A program made the translations under genes and the position numbers. Shown here piece by piece: positions 1 through 9,438 of a stretch of DNA of 64,000 bases (position 1 is the first letter of the stretch; every line of letters starts with the position of its first letter). Under the pieces are notes generated by a model that had not been told where the DNA came from, did no database searches, and worked only from the letters and a program-made list of their open reading frames with translations. The DNA is from Thermocatellispora tengchongensis. GTDB taxonomy: Bacteria; Actinomycetota; Actinomycetes; Streptosporangiales; Streptosporangiaceae. The DNA lies in contig NZ_JACHGN010000015.1 in assembly GCF_014202315.1 (NCBI RefSeq), forward strand, positions 248,001 to 312,000, written 5' to 3'.

Positions 1-424
1 CGTCACCCGCCTTGAGGACCACGGCGAGGAGCGCCGTGAGGCCGTCCTCAGCCAGTCCCCGGTCCCACCGCGCCGAAGCGGACGCCGCCGCACACGCTGA
101 CCCGGGAGCCGTGCACCGGGATCCGACCGCCGCGCAGGCACCGGCCACCGCACCGCGCCGCGGCGACGAGCGCACGCGGCGGAGGCGAGCGCACGCGGCG
201 GAGGCGAGCGCGCGCCGCGCACCGAGATCGGCTGGAACGCCGCCGCGCCCACCGGCTCTCGCCGGTCTCGCCCGGCCGCGGCCCGGCCGAGCGGAGGGAA
301 GCGAGCCGGCGGCGAGGCAGCCCTTGGCAGATCTCATTTGAGTCCGTACGATCTCTGCATTCCACATATCGTGCGGGCCCAAACGATCGGTATGCCTGTT
401 TCCCGCTGCCGAAGGACACTCACC
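1..424. other. left-edge region without a supported gene; leader of the amidohydrolase
   Basis: No reading frame here looks like a real protein; the open frames are arginine/proline-rich artefacts of high GC. From about 340 the composition becomes less GC-rich, as expected for a promoter region. A purine-rich AAGGACA at about 412-418 lies at ribosome-binding distance from the ATG at 425. Confidence 0.5.
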
Positions 425-2251
425 ATGAACGCTGAAATCAACCGCCGCCGGTTCCTGGGCCAGGCGGCCCGGGTCGCGGCCGGCGCCGTAGCCGCCTCCA
501 TGCCGGCGGCGAGCCCCGCGCTCGCCCAAGGGCGCGGCCCCGCGGACCTGATCATCTACAACGGGCGCGTGCAGATCATGGACCGGCACCTGCGCGTCGC
601 CGAGGCCGTCGCCATCCGCGACGGCGTGGTGATCGGGGTCGGCCGGGAACGAGACATCCGCCGCCTGGCCGGACGCGGCACCGAGTCGATCAACGCCCAA
701 GGCGGCACCGTACTGCCCGGCATCAACGACTCCCACCTGCACCTGGGCGGCTACGGCCTGGACTTCCCGCCCTTCACCGTCGAGGTGGACGTCCCCACCA
801 TCCAGGAGGTGGTCGATGCCGTGGCCGCCGCCGTCGCCGCCGCCACCACCCCCGGCTCCTGGATCCGCGGGCAGGGCTGGAACGAGAACCGGCTGCCCCA
901 CCCCCCGACCAAGGCCGACCTCGACCCCGTCTCCGGCGACCACCCGGTCATCCTGCGCGACTTCTCCGGGCACATGATGACAGCCAACTCCAACGCGCTG
1001 CGGATCGCCGGCATCACCCGCGACACACCCGCCCCGCCCGGCGGAGTGATCGAGAAGGACGGCGACGGCGAGCCCAACGGCGTCCTCCGCGAAGCCGCAC
1101 AAGACCTGATCAACCCGCATGTGCCGCCCTACACCGAGGAGGAGACCGCCGGCGCCATCGACGCCGCGATCAAGCTGTGCCACGCCCAGGGCATCACCAG
1201 CGTCACCGATCCCGGGATCACCCTGCGGCAACTGGCGCTGTACGGCAGCAAGCACGACGCCGGCACGCTGCCCCTGCGCATCACCGCGCTGATCACGGGC
1301 GGCCGGCACCCGGACCACGTGCGCGAGCTCCTCGACAGTTACGACCCGCTGCGCGGTGCCGACCCGCGCATGCTCCGCGTCGGCGGTTTCAAGCTCATCA
1401 TCGACGGTGTGCCGACCGCGGCGCAGACCGCCTGGCTGCACGAGCCGTACCTCGACGGCAGCAACGCCACGCCCGTCCTCCAGGGCGACACGATCGAGGA
1501 GCAGGTCGCGAACCTCCACGAGATGATCCGCCTGGTCCACGACGCCGGAATGCAGGTGGGCACGCACGCCACCGGAGACGCCGGGATCGACGCCGTGGTG
1601 GCGGGATACCTGGCCGCCATGCGCGGCAACCGCCGCTTCCGCGATCCCCGGCACTATGTGATCCACGGCGACCTGACGCCGCCGGGCACGCTGCGTACGA
1701 TGGCCCGCCACGGCATCGGCGTCAGCATGAACGCCACGATCAAGTACGTGCTGGGCCGCACCCTCGACCCTCACCTCGGCCCCGAACGCACCGACTACCA
1801 GTGGCCCTACCGCACGGCGCTCGACCTCGGCGTCAAGGTCGCCAGCGCTTCGGATGCCCCGGTGACCTCCCCCAGCCTGCTCCAGGGCGTCCAGTCGGCG
1901 GTCCTCCGCGAGGGTCGGTTCGGCGGCGTGGCCGGCGAAGCCGAGCGCATCACCGTCGAGGAAGCCCTGGTCACCTACACCAGAACGGGTGCGTGGCAGG
2001 ACCACGCCGAGCACTGGAAGGGCACCCTCGAACCCGGCATGGCCGGTGACGTGTGCGTCGTCGGCGGCGACGTACTGGGCGCCGACCCCGCCACGCTGGT
2101 CGAACTCCCGATCACCGCGACCGTCCTCGCCGGTCGGGTCGTCTACGACGGCAAGCCCGACCCGGCCATAGCGCCGGCGGCCGTCACGCGACGCAACGCC
2201 CGCGGAGCCGACCGCCTCAACCGCGGCGCCTGCTGTCACCAGCACGCCTGA
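425..2251 (+). CDS. Tat-exported YtcJ-like metal-dependent amidohydrolase
   Basis: Predicted secreted metal-dependent hydrolase of the amidohydrolase superfamily, YtcJ/AepA-like branch, whose members hydrolyse amide or related bonds on mostly unknown substrates. The ATG at 425 is preferred over an upstream in-frame start at 338 because AAGGACA precedes it and the protein then opens with a twin-arginine signal (NRRRFLGQ, residues 6-13), a hydrophobic stretch and a likely AlA-type cleavage near residue 34. The metal motif DSHLHL follows PGIN near residue 103. Further His/Asp ligands are plausible at GTHATGD, IHGDL and ASASDAPV. Its 608 residues fit the family plus a signal peptide. It stands alone, and the next 900 bases hold no gene. 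The family call is firm; the substrate is unknown. Confidence 0.85.
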   Translation: MNAEINRRRFLGQAARVAAGAVAASMPAASPALAQGRGPADLIIYNGRVQIMDRHLRVAEAVAIRDGVVIGVGRERDIRRLAGRGTESINAQGGTVLPGINDSHLHLGGYGLDFPPFTVEVDVPTIQEVVDAVAAAVAAATTPGSWIRGQGWNENRLPHPPTKADLDPVSGDHPVILRDFSGHMMTANSNALRIAGITRDTPAPPGGVIEKDGDGEPNGVLREAAQDLINPHVPPYTEEETAGAIDAAIKLCHAQGITSVTDPGITLRQLALYGSKHDAGTLPLRITALITGGRHPDHVRELLDSYDPLRGADPRMLRVGGFKLIIDGVPTAAQTAWLHEPYLDGSNATPVLQGDTIEEQVANLHEMIRLVHDAGMQVGTHATGDAGIDAVVAGYLAAMRGNRRFRDPRHYVIHGDLTPPGTLRTMARHGIGVSMNATIKYVLGRTLDPHLGPERTDYQWPYRTALDLGVKVASASDAPVTSPSLLQGVQSAVLREGRFGGVAGEAERITVEEALVTYTRTGAWQDHAEHWKGTLEPGMAGDVCVVGGDVLGADPATLVELPITATVLAGRVVYDGKPDPAIAPAAVTRRNARGADRLNRGACCHQHA

Positions 2252-3132
2252 GAACCATCGCCCCCCGCGAGCCGCCCGGCCACCACGTCGCGGCGGCCCG
2301 CGACCACTCCACAGCCGTCCCGGATACCGCGCGCGTCCGACCGGGGAGCACGCTGAGCGCGCCACGGGACGTGATGCCGCCGGCCCGCGCCAGAACGGGC
2401 CTCGGCACCGGTCCTGGCGCGAGCCCCGACGTGTCGGCGGCGCGGTTCACTGTGAAATGCCGAGTCCGCGTCGGTGGCGCATCCACCCTGGGGCGCCACC
2501 ACCTCGAGGAGTCGCGGGCGTCCAGAGAGTTGTCGTTGTGCCGTACCGCCTTGTACGCGAGGTCGTCCTCCCGCCCGTCGCACATATTGACCATCGACCG
2601 ATCGGCCGGCACCGTCACACTGCCCCGTGAGTATCGCTCCAGCCGGCGCCTTCCGCCGTCGCCGCCGAGATCAGGTTCAGGCCCGCGACCACCAGTCACG
2701 ATCACTCCGTCCGCTCGGGTCACGCGTCCCCCTATTCCGTTTCACGTCGTCACACGATCAACACGGATAACAATCGATCAGTGACGGTTCGCGAGCAGGG
2801 CGGGGAGATCTTTCTTGGCAGCTCGCAAGCCCCTGCCCGTTATCGGCGTCTGTGTCGCGGAGACCACGAGTGACGCTTCCACGGTGCGCCTCGCTCGCGA
2901 ACGGGCCACTAATCGCCAACGCCTTTACATTGTAGATTCGTAGCCTCGATGAACACGGGCGGGATCTCGGCCTACTCGCGCAGGAGAAGGCCGGTCAGTT
3001 GAAGATCCCGGACCGGCGGGACGGCAGCGAGGGTGTCGCGACGTGGAGTGGGCGACGGCCGGTCCCACGGTCCAAGGACGGTCCAGACACTGCGAAGGCC
3101 GGTCGCCTGGGTGGCGGACCGGCCTCTGACCT
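2252..3132. other. gene-free stretch, about 880 bases
   Basis: I see no convincing coding region. Open frames here have no recognisable motif and biased composition. A 10-base inverted repeat (GTTCGCGAGC near 2785, GCTCGCGAAC near 2892) brackets about 100 bases of lower GC and may be a relic of a regulatory site or element. The stretch ends where integrase-like coding sequence begins, so it may be part of the same decayed insertion. Confidence 0.4.
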
Positions 3133-3375
3133 AAGCCGCGCTACACCGCCCACTACAACGACCTCAAGGGCGTACGCCGATCCGCAGCAGCTTCGCCGGC
3201 AAGAAGGACGCCGACATAGCCTGGCAGCGAGCCGAGGCGAAGATCGCCAAAGGACGCCTCGGCGACCCGGGACGCGGACGCCAGACCTTTCCAGCAATAC
3301 GTCGAAGAAACCTGGCTCTCCCACCACGAAATGGAAGCCAGCACCCGCCAGGGCTACACCTACTCCTTCCTGTCC
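3133..3375 (+). pseudogene. tyrosine integrase remnant, N-terminal domain
   Basis: Translation in shifting frames gives the start of an actinobacterial phage or ICE-type tyrosine recombinase: KPRYTAHYNDLKG, then KKDADIAWQRAEAKIAKGRL, then QQYVEETWLSHHEMEASTR. These correspond to the Arm-DNA-binding (AP2-like) domain and the first part of the core-binding SAM-like domain. At least two frameshifts are needed, near 3186 and near 3288 (an extra T). The catalytic domain is missing, and the sequence passes directly into MFS transporter coding at about 3376. It cannot be functional. It marks a past integration or deletion event next to the split MFS gene. Confidence 0.7.
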
Positions 3376-3739
3376 GACATGCTGCGCCGCCGCCGCGTGT
3401 TCGTCCTGGCCGCCGGCGTGATCTACGCCCTGGCACGATCATCATGGCGCTGTCCGCGGACGTCCCGCTGCTGTTCACCGGATCGATCGTCAGCTCGGTG
3501 GGCCTGGGCGTGTTCTCCGCCGTGGACCGGGTCCTCGCCCTCGACGTGCTGTCCGAGCGGGAGGCCGACGCGGGCCGTTACCTGGGTGTCTTCGGCTTCG
3601 CCACCTCCGTGCCCCAATCCGCCGCGCCGTTGCTCGCGCCCCTGCGCCTGGCCGCAGGCGCAGGGGCGCGCGGAGAAGAACTACAGGCTGCTCTACCTCG
3701 TGGTCGCCGGCTGCACGCTGGCCGGCGGCCTGATCGTCC
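3376..3739 (+). pseudogene. MFS sugar transporter remnant, C-terminal third
   Basis: Three frame segments together give the last part of an MFS transporter of the type found beside glycoside hydrolases: RRRVFVLAAGVIYAL, then SADVPLLFTGSIVSSVGLG, VDRVLALDVLSEREADAGRY and FATSVPQSAAPLLAP, then EKNYRLLYLVVAGCTLAGG. Frameshifts lie near 3440 and near 3660. The N-terminal two thirds are absent (an integrase fragment takes their place), and the match stops at 3739, just before the usual LRIKSVR terminus. That missing terminus is present 58 kb away at 62119, immediately upstream of a rhamnosidase gene. Confidence 0.75.
3713..3739 (+). repeat. left copy of a 27-bp direct repeat inside MFS coding sequence
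   Basis: The 27 bases here and at 62092-62118 match at 25 positions in the same orientation; the only difference is GC against CT at the ninth and tenth bases. MFS homology ends at the right end of this copy and begins at the left end of the other, so together they look like the duplicated core of an integration or recombination scar. Both are coding sequence for the same MFS segment, so homology between paralogues is the alternative. Confidence 0.5.
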
Positions 3740-3777
3740 GTCCCCACGGAGAACGCGAAGCGGCATATCCTTCGCCT

Positions 3778-4488
3778 GTGGGACTGCGGTTTAACACGCG
3801 CGAGTCGGACTCGGCGTGGGTCGACACCGTGTGGACGTGCACGAGCGAGCAGGTCACCGCAATGACGTCCGTCGCAGGGGCGCGTTGGGGCCTGGTGTTC
3901 TGGGAACACGCCGGCCGGGCGTACGCGGGCATCACCGGTCCCGAGACCCGGACCGGCACGGCGCCGGTGCCGGAGGGCGCGACCTTTACCGGCATCGAGT
4001 TCGCCATGGGCACCTCGTTGCGGGCCGTGCCCACGCCGGCGCTGGTCGACGGGGGCATCGGGCTCCCCGACACCACGCGGCGGACGTTCCGGCTGGACGG
4101 CGCGCGTTGGGAGACGCCCGGCCCCGACGACGCCGAGGCTCTGGTCGAGCGTCTCGTCCGCGCCGGGATCGTGGTCCGCGACCTCCTCGTCACCGACGTG
4201 GTGCGGGGGCACCGCCCGGCCGTCTCGGGGCGCACGGTCGAACGCCGGTTCCGCGCCGCGACTGGACTGACGCAGGGCGCGGTCCGGCAGATCGAGCGGG
4301 CCCGTACGGCGGCGCGGCTGCTGGCTGCCGGCGACCCGGCCGCCGACGTCGTCGCCAAGCTCGGCTACTTCGACGAGCCGCACCTGGCCAGGGCATTGCG
4401 CTCCTACGTCGGACGCACCGTCAGGCAACTGCGCGAGGGCGCCGGCGGCGCGATCGCCCTCGACCTGGATCAGCGCTTGACGTCGTAG
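3778..4488 (+). CDS. AraC-type helix-turn-helix regulator
   Basis: DNA-binding regulator of about 236 residues. The N-terminal part carries a conserved actinobacterial sensor region (TRESDSAWVDTVWTC, LVFWEHAG). The C-terminal AraC HTH reads TVERRFRAATGLTQGAV, then GDPAADVVAKLGYFDEPHLARALRSYVG. I chose the GTG at 3778 because the protein then starts as this family usually does; the same frame runs on upstream only through MFS remnant sequence. The gene is convergent with, and overlaps by 19 bases, a RibD/DHFR-like reductase, a pairing common in actinomycetes, so the reductase is its likely target. Confidence 0.82.
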   Translation: MGLRFNTRESDSAWVDTVWTCTSEQVTAMTSVAGARWGLVFWEHAGRAYAGITGPETRTGTAPVPEGATFTGIEFAMGTSLRAVPTPALVDGGIGLPDTTRRTFRLDGARWETPGPDDAEALVERLVRAGIVVRDLLVTDVVRGHRPAVSGRTVERRFRAATGLTQGAVRQIERARTAARLLAAGDPAADVVAKLGYFDEPHLARALRSYVGRTVRQLREGAGGAIALDLDQRLTS

Positions 4489-5048
4489 ACCAGCTTCAGG
4501 ATCCCGTTCGAGTAGCTCTCCGATTCCCGCAGCCTCAGCATGTGCTTGTCTCGGTCGGCCCTGCTGAACAGGCTCTTCCCGGCACCGAGCAGCACGGGGA
4601 AGACGAGCAGGTTGTACTGGTCGATCAGGCCCGCGTCCGACAGCCGCCGGGCCAGCTCCGCGCTCCCGTGGATGAAGATCGCGCCGCCGTCACCCTCCTT
4701 GAGCGCGGCGACGTCTTCGGTCGAGCGCAGGATCGTGGTCGGCCCCCACCCGTTCACGATGGCGTCGTCGGACAGCGTGGTCGACACCACGTACTTGGGC
4801 AGCTCCTTGTAGGCGGCGTGGTCCTCCGAGCCGGGCCAGACGGCCGCGAACGCCTCGTAGCTGCGGCGGCCGAACATCAGCGCCGTCGTGTCGGTGAGCT
4901 CCTCACCCTTCAGCGACCAGGCTTCGGGGACGAATTCGAGGTCCTTGAACACCCACCCGCCGCTGCGGTGTTCCTCCCCAGGCCCACCGCCCGGCGAGTC
5001 CACGACGCCATCGAGCGACATGAAACCGGTGTAGACCAAGTTACGCAC
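4470..5048 (-). CDS. dihydrofolate reductase family (RibD C-terminal-like) protein
   Basis: NADPH-dependent reductase-fold protein of 192 residues, RibD_C/DHFR-like. It shows NLVYTGFMSLDGVVDSPGG at the N-terminus, GRRSYEAFAAVWP in the nucleotide-binding region, and GGAIFIHGSAELARRL, then LVFPVLLGAGKSLF near the C-terminus. The GTG at 5048 is selected because GAGGAGA lies six bases before it. Such proteins usually have no proven substrate and are not the essential DHFR. It faces the AraC gene tail to tail; the pair is probably a small stress or detoxification module unrelated to the catabolic island. Confidence 0.82.
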   Translation of the reverse strand: MRNLVYTGFMSLDGVVDSPGGGPGEEHRSGGWVFKDLEFVPEAWSLKGEELTDTTALMFGRRSYEAFAAVWPGSEDHAAYKELPKYVVSTTLSDDAIVNGWGPTTILRSTEDVAALKEGDGGAIFIHGSAELARRLSDAGLIDQYNLLVFPVLLGAGKSLFSRADRDKHMLRLRESESYSNGILKLVYDVKR

Positions 5049-5613
5049 TGTCCATCTCCTCATACTCGGGCAAGCTGCCGGGTTCACGCTAGATCACGGC
5101 CGCGGTAGCCGTCTTGGACGGAAACGACAGCGGGTCCTCCAGATCCCCCAGTAGCGAGGTCGTAGGCCACCGTAGACGCCGTAGGCGATGTAGACAACGT
5201 TGGCGACGGTACTGCCGTCTTCGCGCCGTACCGGCAGCGCCAGCCGACGCCTTTCGGCCGCCGGCGACGCGGTCGGCGGCGCATTGGGAGCGGTCCTGCT
5301 TGGTGGCCAGAGGAGCTGTACGCCGCTGTTCCCGCCCCGCATGTTGGCGCTTCGCGCCCTCGAAGGGTGATCAGGAACAATTGACGTTTCCGCGCGGGAG
5401 ATGCTCGGGGCCACCCGATCGTCGGCTGGGTCATGACAGGGGCGATGGCCGAGGGACGGGTCCACCCTTCGAATCACGACGCCGAAGATCCCTGGACGAC
5501 AATGCCACACTATGCGAATATGTGTTCGATTAGCGAAGATCGTCAGCGGAGGTGAGTCCCGTAGTCATGTCGGAGTGCTCGCTTCTCCTCTTCTCCCCCA
5601 GAACGGAGTGCCT
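5049..5613. other. gene-free stretch between DHFR-like gene and secreted protein
   Basis: About 565 bases with no frame I can assign. Lower GC around 5360-5400 and 5500-5540 may hold promoters for the divergent neighbours, but I cannot name boxes with confidence. Part may be a scrambled relic of a former gene. Confidence 0.35.
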
Positions 5614-7296
5614 GTGCGCCCATCAACCTCTGCCCGTACCGCGCTGTCCCGCCGATTAGTCGCCTGGGCAGGGACGCTGCTCCTGGCGGCGGCCCTGCTC
5701 GTCACTCAGGCGCCCACCGCCGCGGCCGCCGCGACCGTCACGGACCTCGGCGTCGCCGGGAAGGGCGGAGACGTGGTGGCGCGCAGCAGCAAGGTCTTCG
5801 TCGCCGCCGGCGACCAGATCGTGGTCACGTCCATCGACGGCAAGGTCATCAACACGATCCCCGGCCTGTCCGGTGCCGTCGCCCTGGCCTCGCCGGAGGC
5901 CGGAAGGAAGGTGTACGCGGCGCTGCGCGATTCGCATGAAGTGATCGAGATCGACACCACCACGCTCGCCATCACCAAGCGCATCGACCTCACCGCGTAC
6001 CCGTGCCCGTCGAGCCTGGCGCAGTCGTACGACCGGCTGTGGATCGGATTCGGTTGCGGCGAAGCGGGAGAGGGAGGCGTTCTCGGCCTCATTCCGGCGG
6101 CGGCGACACCCACCCCCGTCCGGGTCGGGCCGGCCACGACGCAGGCTCCGCTCGTCGCCGTCGCCGGGAACACGCTGGTGGCCGGGGAGCCGGGAGTCAG
6201 CCCCGCCACCGTCAAGGTGTACGACATCAACACCACGCCTCCCACTTCGCGCGGCGAGATCCGCGGAGACGCGAACGGGCTGCCGGCCCTGCGGGATCTC
6301 GCAATCGCCGAGTACGGGTCGGCGGCGCTGTCGGCGTTGGACGATACCCGCCGGTTCGACGCCTGGGACACGACAGCCCTGACTCAGGGCCGCGCCTACG
6401 ACAGCAGCGGATTCGGCGAGCACGGCCTCCCCACCGCTGTCGCGGCCAGCCCGAACGGCGCCTACGTCGTGGGCGGCTGGAACTCCTCCGCGGGCGACGC
6501 GGCGGAGCTCGTGGTGTACGACGCGACCACCGCGGAGGTCATCTACACAGCCGCCCACCAGGGGAAGGCGGTGATGGCCGGCAGCATCGAGTTCTACGGC
6601 ACACTCACCTTCGCGGTCTTGAAAGAGCCCGGCACCGGGCGGATGCACCTCTGGCGGCTGCCGCCCTCGCCCTACCACTCCTCCACGCTGACCTTGACGG
6701 CTCCCTCCAAGGTGACCGCGCTCAAGCAGTCGACCTTCAGCGGGCGACTCACGCTGAGCAGCGGACTGCCACCCGGCGTACAGACGCTCGAACTGTACCG
6801 CTGGCTCCCCGACGGCACCTCCAGGCCGTTCCAGGAGATCACCACGGCGGCGGACGGGACCTACCGATTCACCGACGCCCCGCCGTCCACCGGGGCGTTC
6901 AAGTATCAGGTGTACTGGCCGGCCAACTCATGGTTCCGGGGTAGCGGCTCCTCGGTGACCGTCACGGTGGCCCCGTACGAGCCGACGCTCACCGTGACCG
7001 GACCGGCGACGGGCAACGTCGGCGAGCGACTCGAATTCAGCGGCACCTTCGGCGCCGACGGCATCACCTTCCCGCGGACGACCATCACCGTCTCGCGCAA
7101 GGTCGTCAGCCCGGACGGCACCGTCACCTCGAAGGGCCTGGTGAAGTTGATCCCCGCCGCCGACGGGTCGTTCAGCTTCTCCGACACGCCGGCCGCGGCC
7201 GGCGAACACACGTACACCGTGAACTTGCTCGGCAACTCGACCATCGAGTCAGCGAGCACCACCCACGTGGTCACCGTCCTCCAGGCGCCCGCGTAG
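5614..7296 (+). CDS. secreted beta-propeller protein with Ig-like repeats
   Basis: Exported protein of about 560 residues. A signal peptide (arginines, then LVAWAGTLLLAAALLVTQ, then an AAAA cleavage zone) is followed by a YVTN/YncE-like propeller region (VVARSSKVFVAAGDQIVVTS, VYAALRDSHEVIEIDTTT, GAYVVGGWNSS) covering roughly residues 45-350. Two or three Ig-like sandwich repeats follow (LTLTAPSKVTALKQSTFSGR; TLTVTGPATGNVGERLEFSG). The GTG at 5614 has GGAG five bases upstream; a GTG six bases earlier is possible. Such proteins are surface or secreted and probably mediate binding; no catalytic motif is visible. A strong hairpin follows the stop codon. It shows no link to the catabolic genes. 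Confidence 0.75.
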   Translation: MRPSTSARTALSRRLVAWAGTLLLAAALLVTQAPTAAAAATVTDLGVAGKGGDVVARSSKVFVAAGDQIVVTSIDGKVINTIPGLSGAVALASPEAGRKVYAALRDSHEVIEIDTTTLAITKRIDLTAYPCPSSLAQSYDRLWIGFGCGEAGEGGVLGLIPAAATPTPVRVGPATTQAPLVAVAGNTLVAGEPGVSPATVKVYDINTTPPTSRGEIRGDANGLPALRDLAIAEYGSAALSALDDTRRFDAWDTTALTQGRAYDSSGFGEHGLPTAVAASPNGAYVVGGWNSSAGDAAELVVYDATTAEVIYTAAHQGKAVMAGSIEFYGTLTFAVLKEPGTGRMHLWRLPPSPYHSSTLTLTAPSKVTALKQSTFSGRLTLSSGLPPGVQTLELYRWLPDGTSRPFQEITTAADGTYRFTDAPPSTGAFKYQVYWPANSWFRGSGSSVTVTVAPYEPTLTVTGPATGNVGERLEFSGTFGADGITFPRTTITVSRKVVSPDGTVTSKGLVKLIPAADGSFSFSDTPAAAGEHTYTVNLLGNSTIESASTTHVVTVLQAPA

Positions 7297-7309
7297 CATC
7301 CCGACCCCC

Positions 7310-7337
7310 GGTGACGGCGACCCGACTCGCCGTCACC
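7310..7337 (+). terminator. hairpin after the secreted-protein gene
   Basis: A perfect 10-bp stem (GGTGACGGCG / CGCCGTCACC) with an 8-base loop starts 13 bases after the stop codon. There is no U-tract, as is common for actinomycete terminators. Confidence 0.65.
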
Positions 7338-7456
7338 CATGTCTCCCGTCTCACCGCGAAGGACTGACAGAGGCTCGCAACGACCGGGCCCCGACCGGAT
7401 CGTCCAGATGCTCACACGGGCGGGGGTGTCTCCTCAGGCAGGGCGGTGGGGTGAAA

Positions 7457-7491
7457 GGCGGCGGTCCCCCTCCCCCGGGGAAACCGCCGCC
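7457..7491 (-). terminator. hairpin after the methyltransferase gene
   Basis: A perfect 9-bp stem (GGCGGCGGT / ACCGCCGCC) around a C-rich loop lies about 32 bases past the methyltransferase stop on the minus strand. With the hairpin at 7310 it separates two convergent units. Confidence 0.6.
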
Positions 7492-7522
7492 TGTGAAGAC
7501 CGGATGGTGCGTGTCGGCCTGG

Positions 7523-8329
7523 TCAGGGTTTGACGCCGACGGCGGCGACGGACTCCGGCGCCGCCTCCGGGTACGGGTCCCCCTCGCGGGGACGCCAGCG
7601 CGCGACGCCGGACAGGCCCGGCGCCACCAGCTCCCACCCGTCGAACAGCGCCCTGATGGCGTCGTGGCTGCGAGGCCACACCCCGCTCGGGGTCTGCCGA
7701 TAGACGGCCTTGCCGGCGGCGGCCTCCTCCTCCGACATGGTGTCGGTGCACGCGTGCGTCAACGCCAGGTGCGAACCGGACGCGAGCCGGTCACGCAGGA
7801 ACGCGATGGCGCCGGCGGGGTCGTCGTCGTCGGGGACGAAGTGCGCCACGGCGACGATGAGCAGCCCGACCGGCCGCGACAGGTCCAGCGCGTCCCGCAC
7901 CTGCGGGTCCTCCAGGATCGCCTGCGGGTCGCGCAGGTCGCCGCCGATGACGGTCAATCCGGGCTCGCGCAGCTTCGCCTGGCCGTGCGCGACCACCTGG
8001 GGGTCGTTGTCGACGTACACGACGCGCGCGTCCGGGTGCACGGCGCGGGCGTAGTCGTGCGCGTTCGGGGTGAGCGGCAACCCGCACCCGATGTCGAGGA
8101 ACTGCGTCACGCCCGCCTCGGCCATGGCGCGCACCGCGCGGAGCATGAACCCGCGGTTCGCGCGCGCAGCGTGCTGCACCGTCGGGAACTTCGCTTTCAG
8201 CACCTCAGCAGCGGCCTGGTCGGCCAGGTGGTAGTCCTTCCCGCCGAGCAGGTAGGTGTAGATCCTGGCCGCGCTCGGGGCGCTCGCCTGCCGCTGGGTG
8301 TCGCTCGGATTCGCCAAGACAGGGGTCAC
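7523..8329 (-). CDS. SAM-dependent methyltransferase, DUF574/Methyltransf_19 type
   Basis: 268-residue protein of an actinomycete-specific Rossmann methyltransferase family. Hallmarks are SAARIYTYLLGGKDYHLAD near the N-terminus, FLDIGCGLP (SAM motif I) at about residue 77, VVYVDNDPQVVAHG (acidic loop) and LLIVAVAHFVPDDDDP. The GTG start overlaps the stop of the upstream XRE gene (GTGA), so the two are translationally coupled. The natural substrate of this family is not established. This regulator-methyltransferase pairing occurs in many copies in actinomycete genomes. Confidence 0.85.
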   Translation of the reverse strand: MTPVLANPSDTQRQASAPSAARIYTYLLGGKDYHLADQAAAEVLKAKFPTVQHAARANRGFMLRAVRAMAEAGVTQFLDIGCGLPLTPNAHDYARAVHPDARVVYVDNDPQVVAHGQAKLREPGLTVIGGDLRDPQAILEDPQVRDALDLSRPVGLLIVAVAHFVPDDDDPAGAIAFLRDRLASGSHLALTHACTDTMSEEEAAAGKAVYRQTPSGVWPRSHDAIRALFDGWELVAPGLSGVARWRPREGDPYPEAAPESVAAVGVKP

Positions 8330-9279
8330 CTTTCCGTGGTGGGGGTGTCGGCGCTGTCGATCTCGTGGAGGCGGTCGCGGATCGCCGTGAGCATCCCGGC
8401 CGCGCGGGCGGGCCCGTGGGCGGCGACCGCGAGCTGGTCGAACAAGGCGGTGTAGTGGTTCATCTCATCGCGCTCGTACACCGCGAACGCGTCTGGTGGC
8501 TTGCCCAGCACCACCAGGTCCGGCTGGTCTTCTGGGGCGTACCGGTAGATCGCGAACCGGCCACGGGACACGGGCGTGAACCGGGCCCGCATCGGATTGA
8601 TCTGGATGGAGATGTTGGTCCGGCGGGCGGCGCAGATGAGCGCGTCGAGCTGCCGGCGCTGCACGTCCGGCCCGGCGATGGAACGCCACAGCGCCGGCGC
8701 CTCGATGATCGCCCACAGGCGTGGCCCGCCCGTCGAGTGCAGCCGTTCCTGCCTGCGCAGCAGGCTGTCCACCTGCGCCCGCACCGCGTCCTCGGGCAGG
8801 GGCGGGAAGGTGGAGATCCGCGCCACCTCGGCCGCGTACTCCGGGGTTTGAAGCAGCGGCGGCACCAGATCCGGGGCGTAGACGGAGATCAGCTCCGCGG
8901 TCTGCTCCAAACCGACCGCGGCGTACTCCTGCCACGGCGAGTCGGTGCCGTCCCACCACTGCGGGAGACGTTCCCCCAGCAGGATCGACAGGATGACCCG
9001 CTGCTCGTGCGGGTTCCTCACCCCGTACAGGTTGAGGAGTTCGACCACGTCGTCCCGGTTCTGGTCGTACACACCCCGCGCGATGTTGCTGATCTTCGGC
9101 ACGGACGCGCCGATCTCGTCCGCGGCGACCTTCTGAGGCAGGCCCGCCGCCTTGCGCAGGTCCCGCAGCCGCGCCCCGACGAGCATCTTCGCGGCCTGCT
9201 CACGTTCGAGGACTCGCTCGGCAGCCTCCTCGCCGGCGACCGAACTCCAGCCGCCAGGCTCCGCGCGATTGCCCACCAT
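8326..9279 (-). CDS. XRE-family HTH regulator with DUF5753 domain
   Basis: 317-residue regulator. The N-terminal XRE-type HTH (LVGARLRDLRKAAGLPQKVA, then SVPKISNIARGVYDQNRDDV, residues about 34-85) is followed by a DUF5753 domain (YAPDLVPPLLQTPEYAAEV, then LVVLGKPPDAFAVYERDE). The Ile in SNIARG replaces the usual Glu of this family. The ATG at 9279 is right behind GGAGGG; a GTG one codon later would space better. It heads a two-gene operon with the methyltransferase. Proteins of this type often regulate development or a small neighbouring partner. Confidence 0.85.
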   Translation of the reverse strand: MVGNRAEPGGWSSVAGEEAAERVLEREQAAKMLVGARLRDLRKAAGLPQKVAADEIGASVPKISNIARGVYDQNRDDVVELLNLYGVRNPHEQRVILSILLGERLPQWWDGTDSPWQEYAAVGLEQTAELISVYAPDLVPPLLQTPEYAAEVARISTFPPLPEDAVRAQVDSLLRRQERLHSTGGPRLWAIIEAPALWRSIAGPDVQRRQLDALICAARRTNISIQINPMRARFTPVSRGRFAIYRYAPEDQPDLVVLGKPPDAFAVYERDEMNHYTALFDQLAVAAHGPARAAGMLTAIRDRLHEIDSADTPTTER

Positions 9280-9438
9280 CCCTCCTTCGCCGGTCCTACG
9301 ACCGGCGAAGGGCAGGGGTGCCCTGTGGACCGCTGGGGTCGCTCCGCAAGCCTGGACTTCAGCAGTAGCGCCCGTCAAGAGGAGTTGAAGTCTTAGCTAC
9401 TTCGTTCACCTGCGGTTTTATGACCCCGGCTTCGGGCG

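Noticed and set aside
3133-3739. Functional prophage or integrative element with an active integrase
   Set aside because: Only the N-terminal integrase domain remains, with frameshifts, and no phage structural, replication or transfer genes are in the window.
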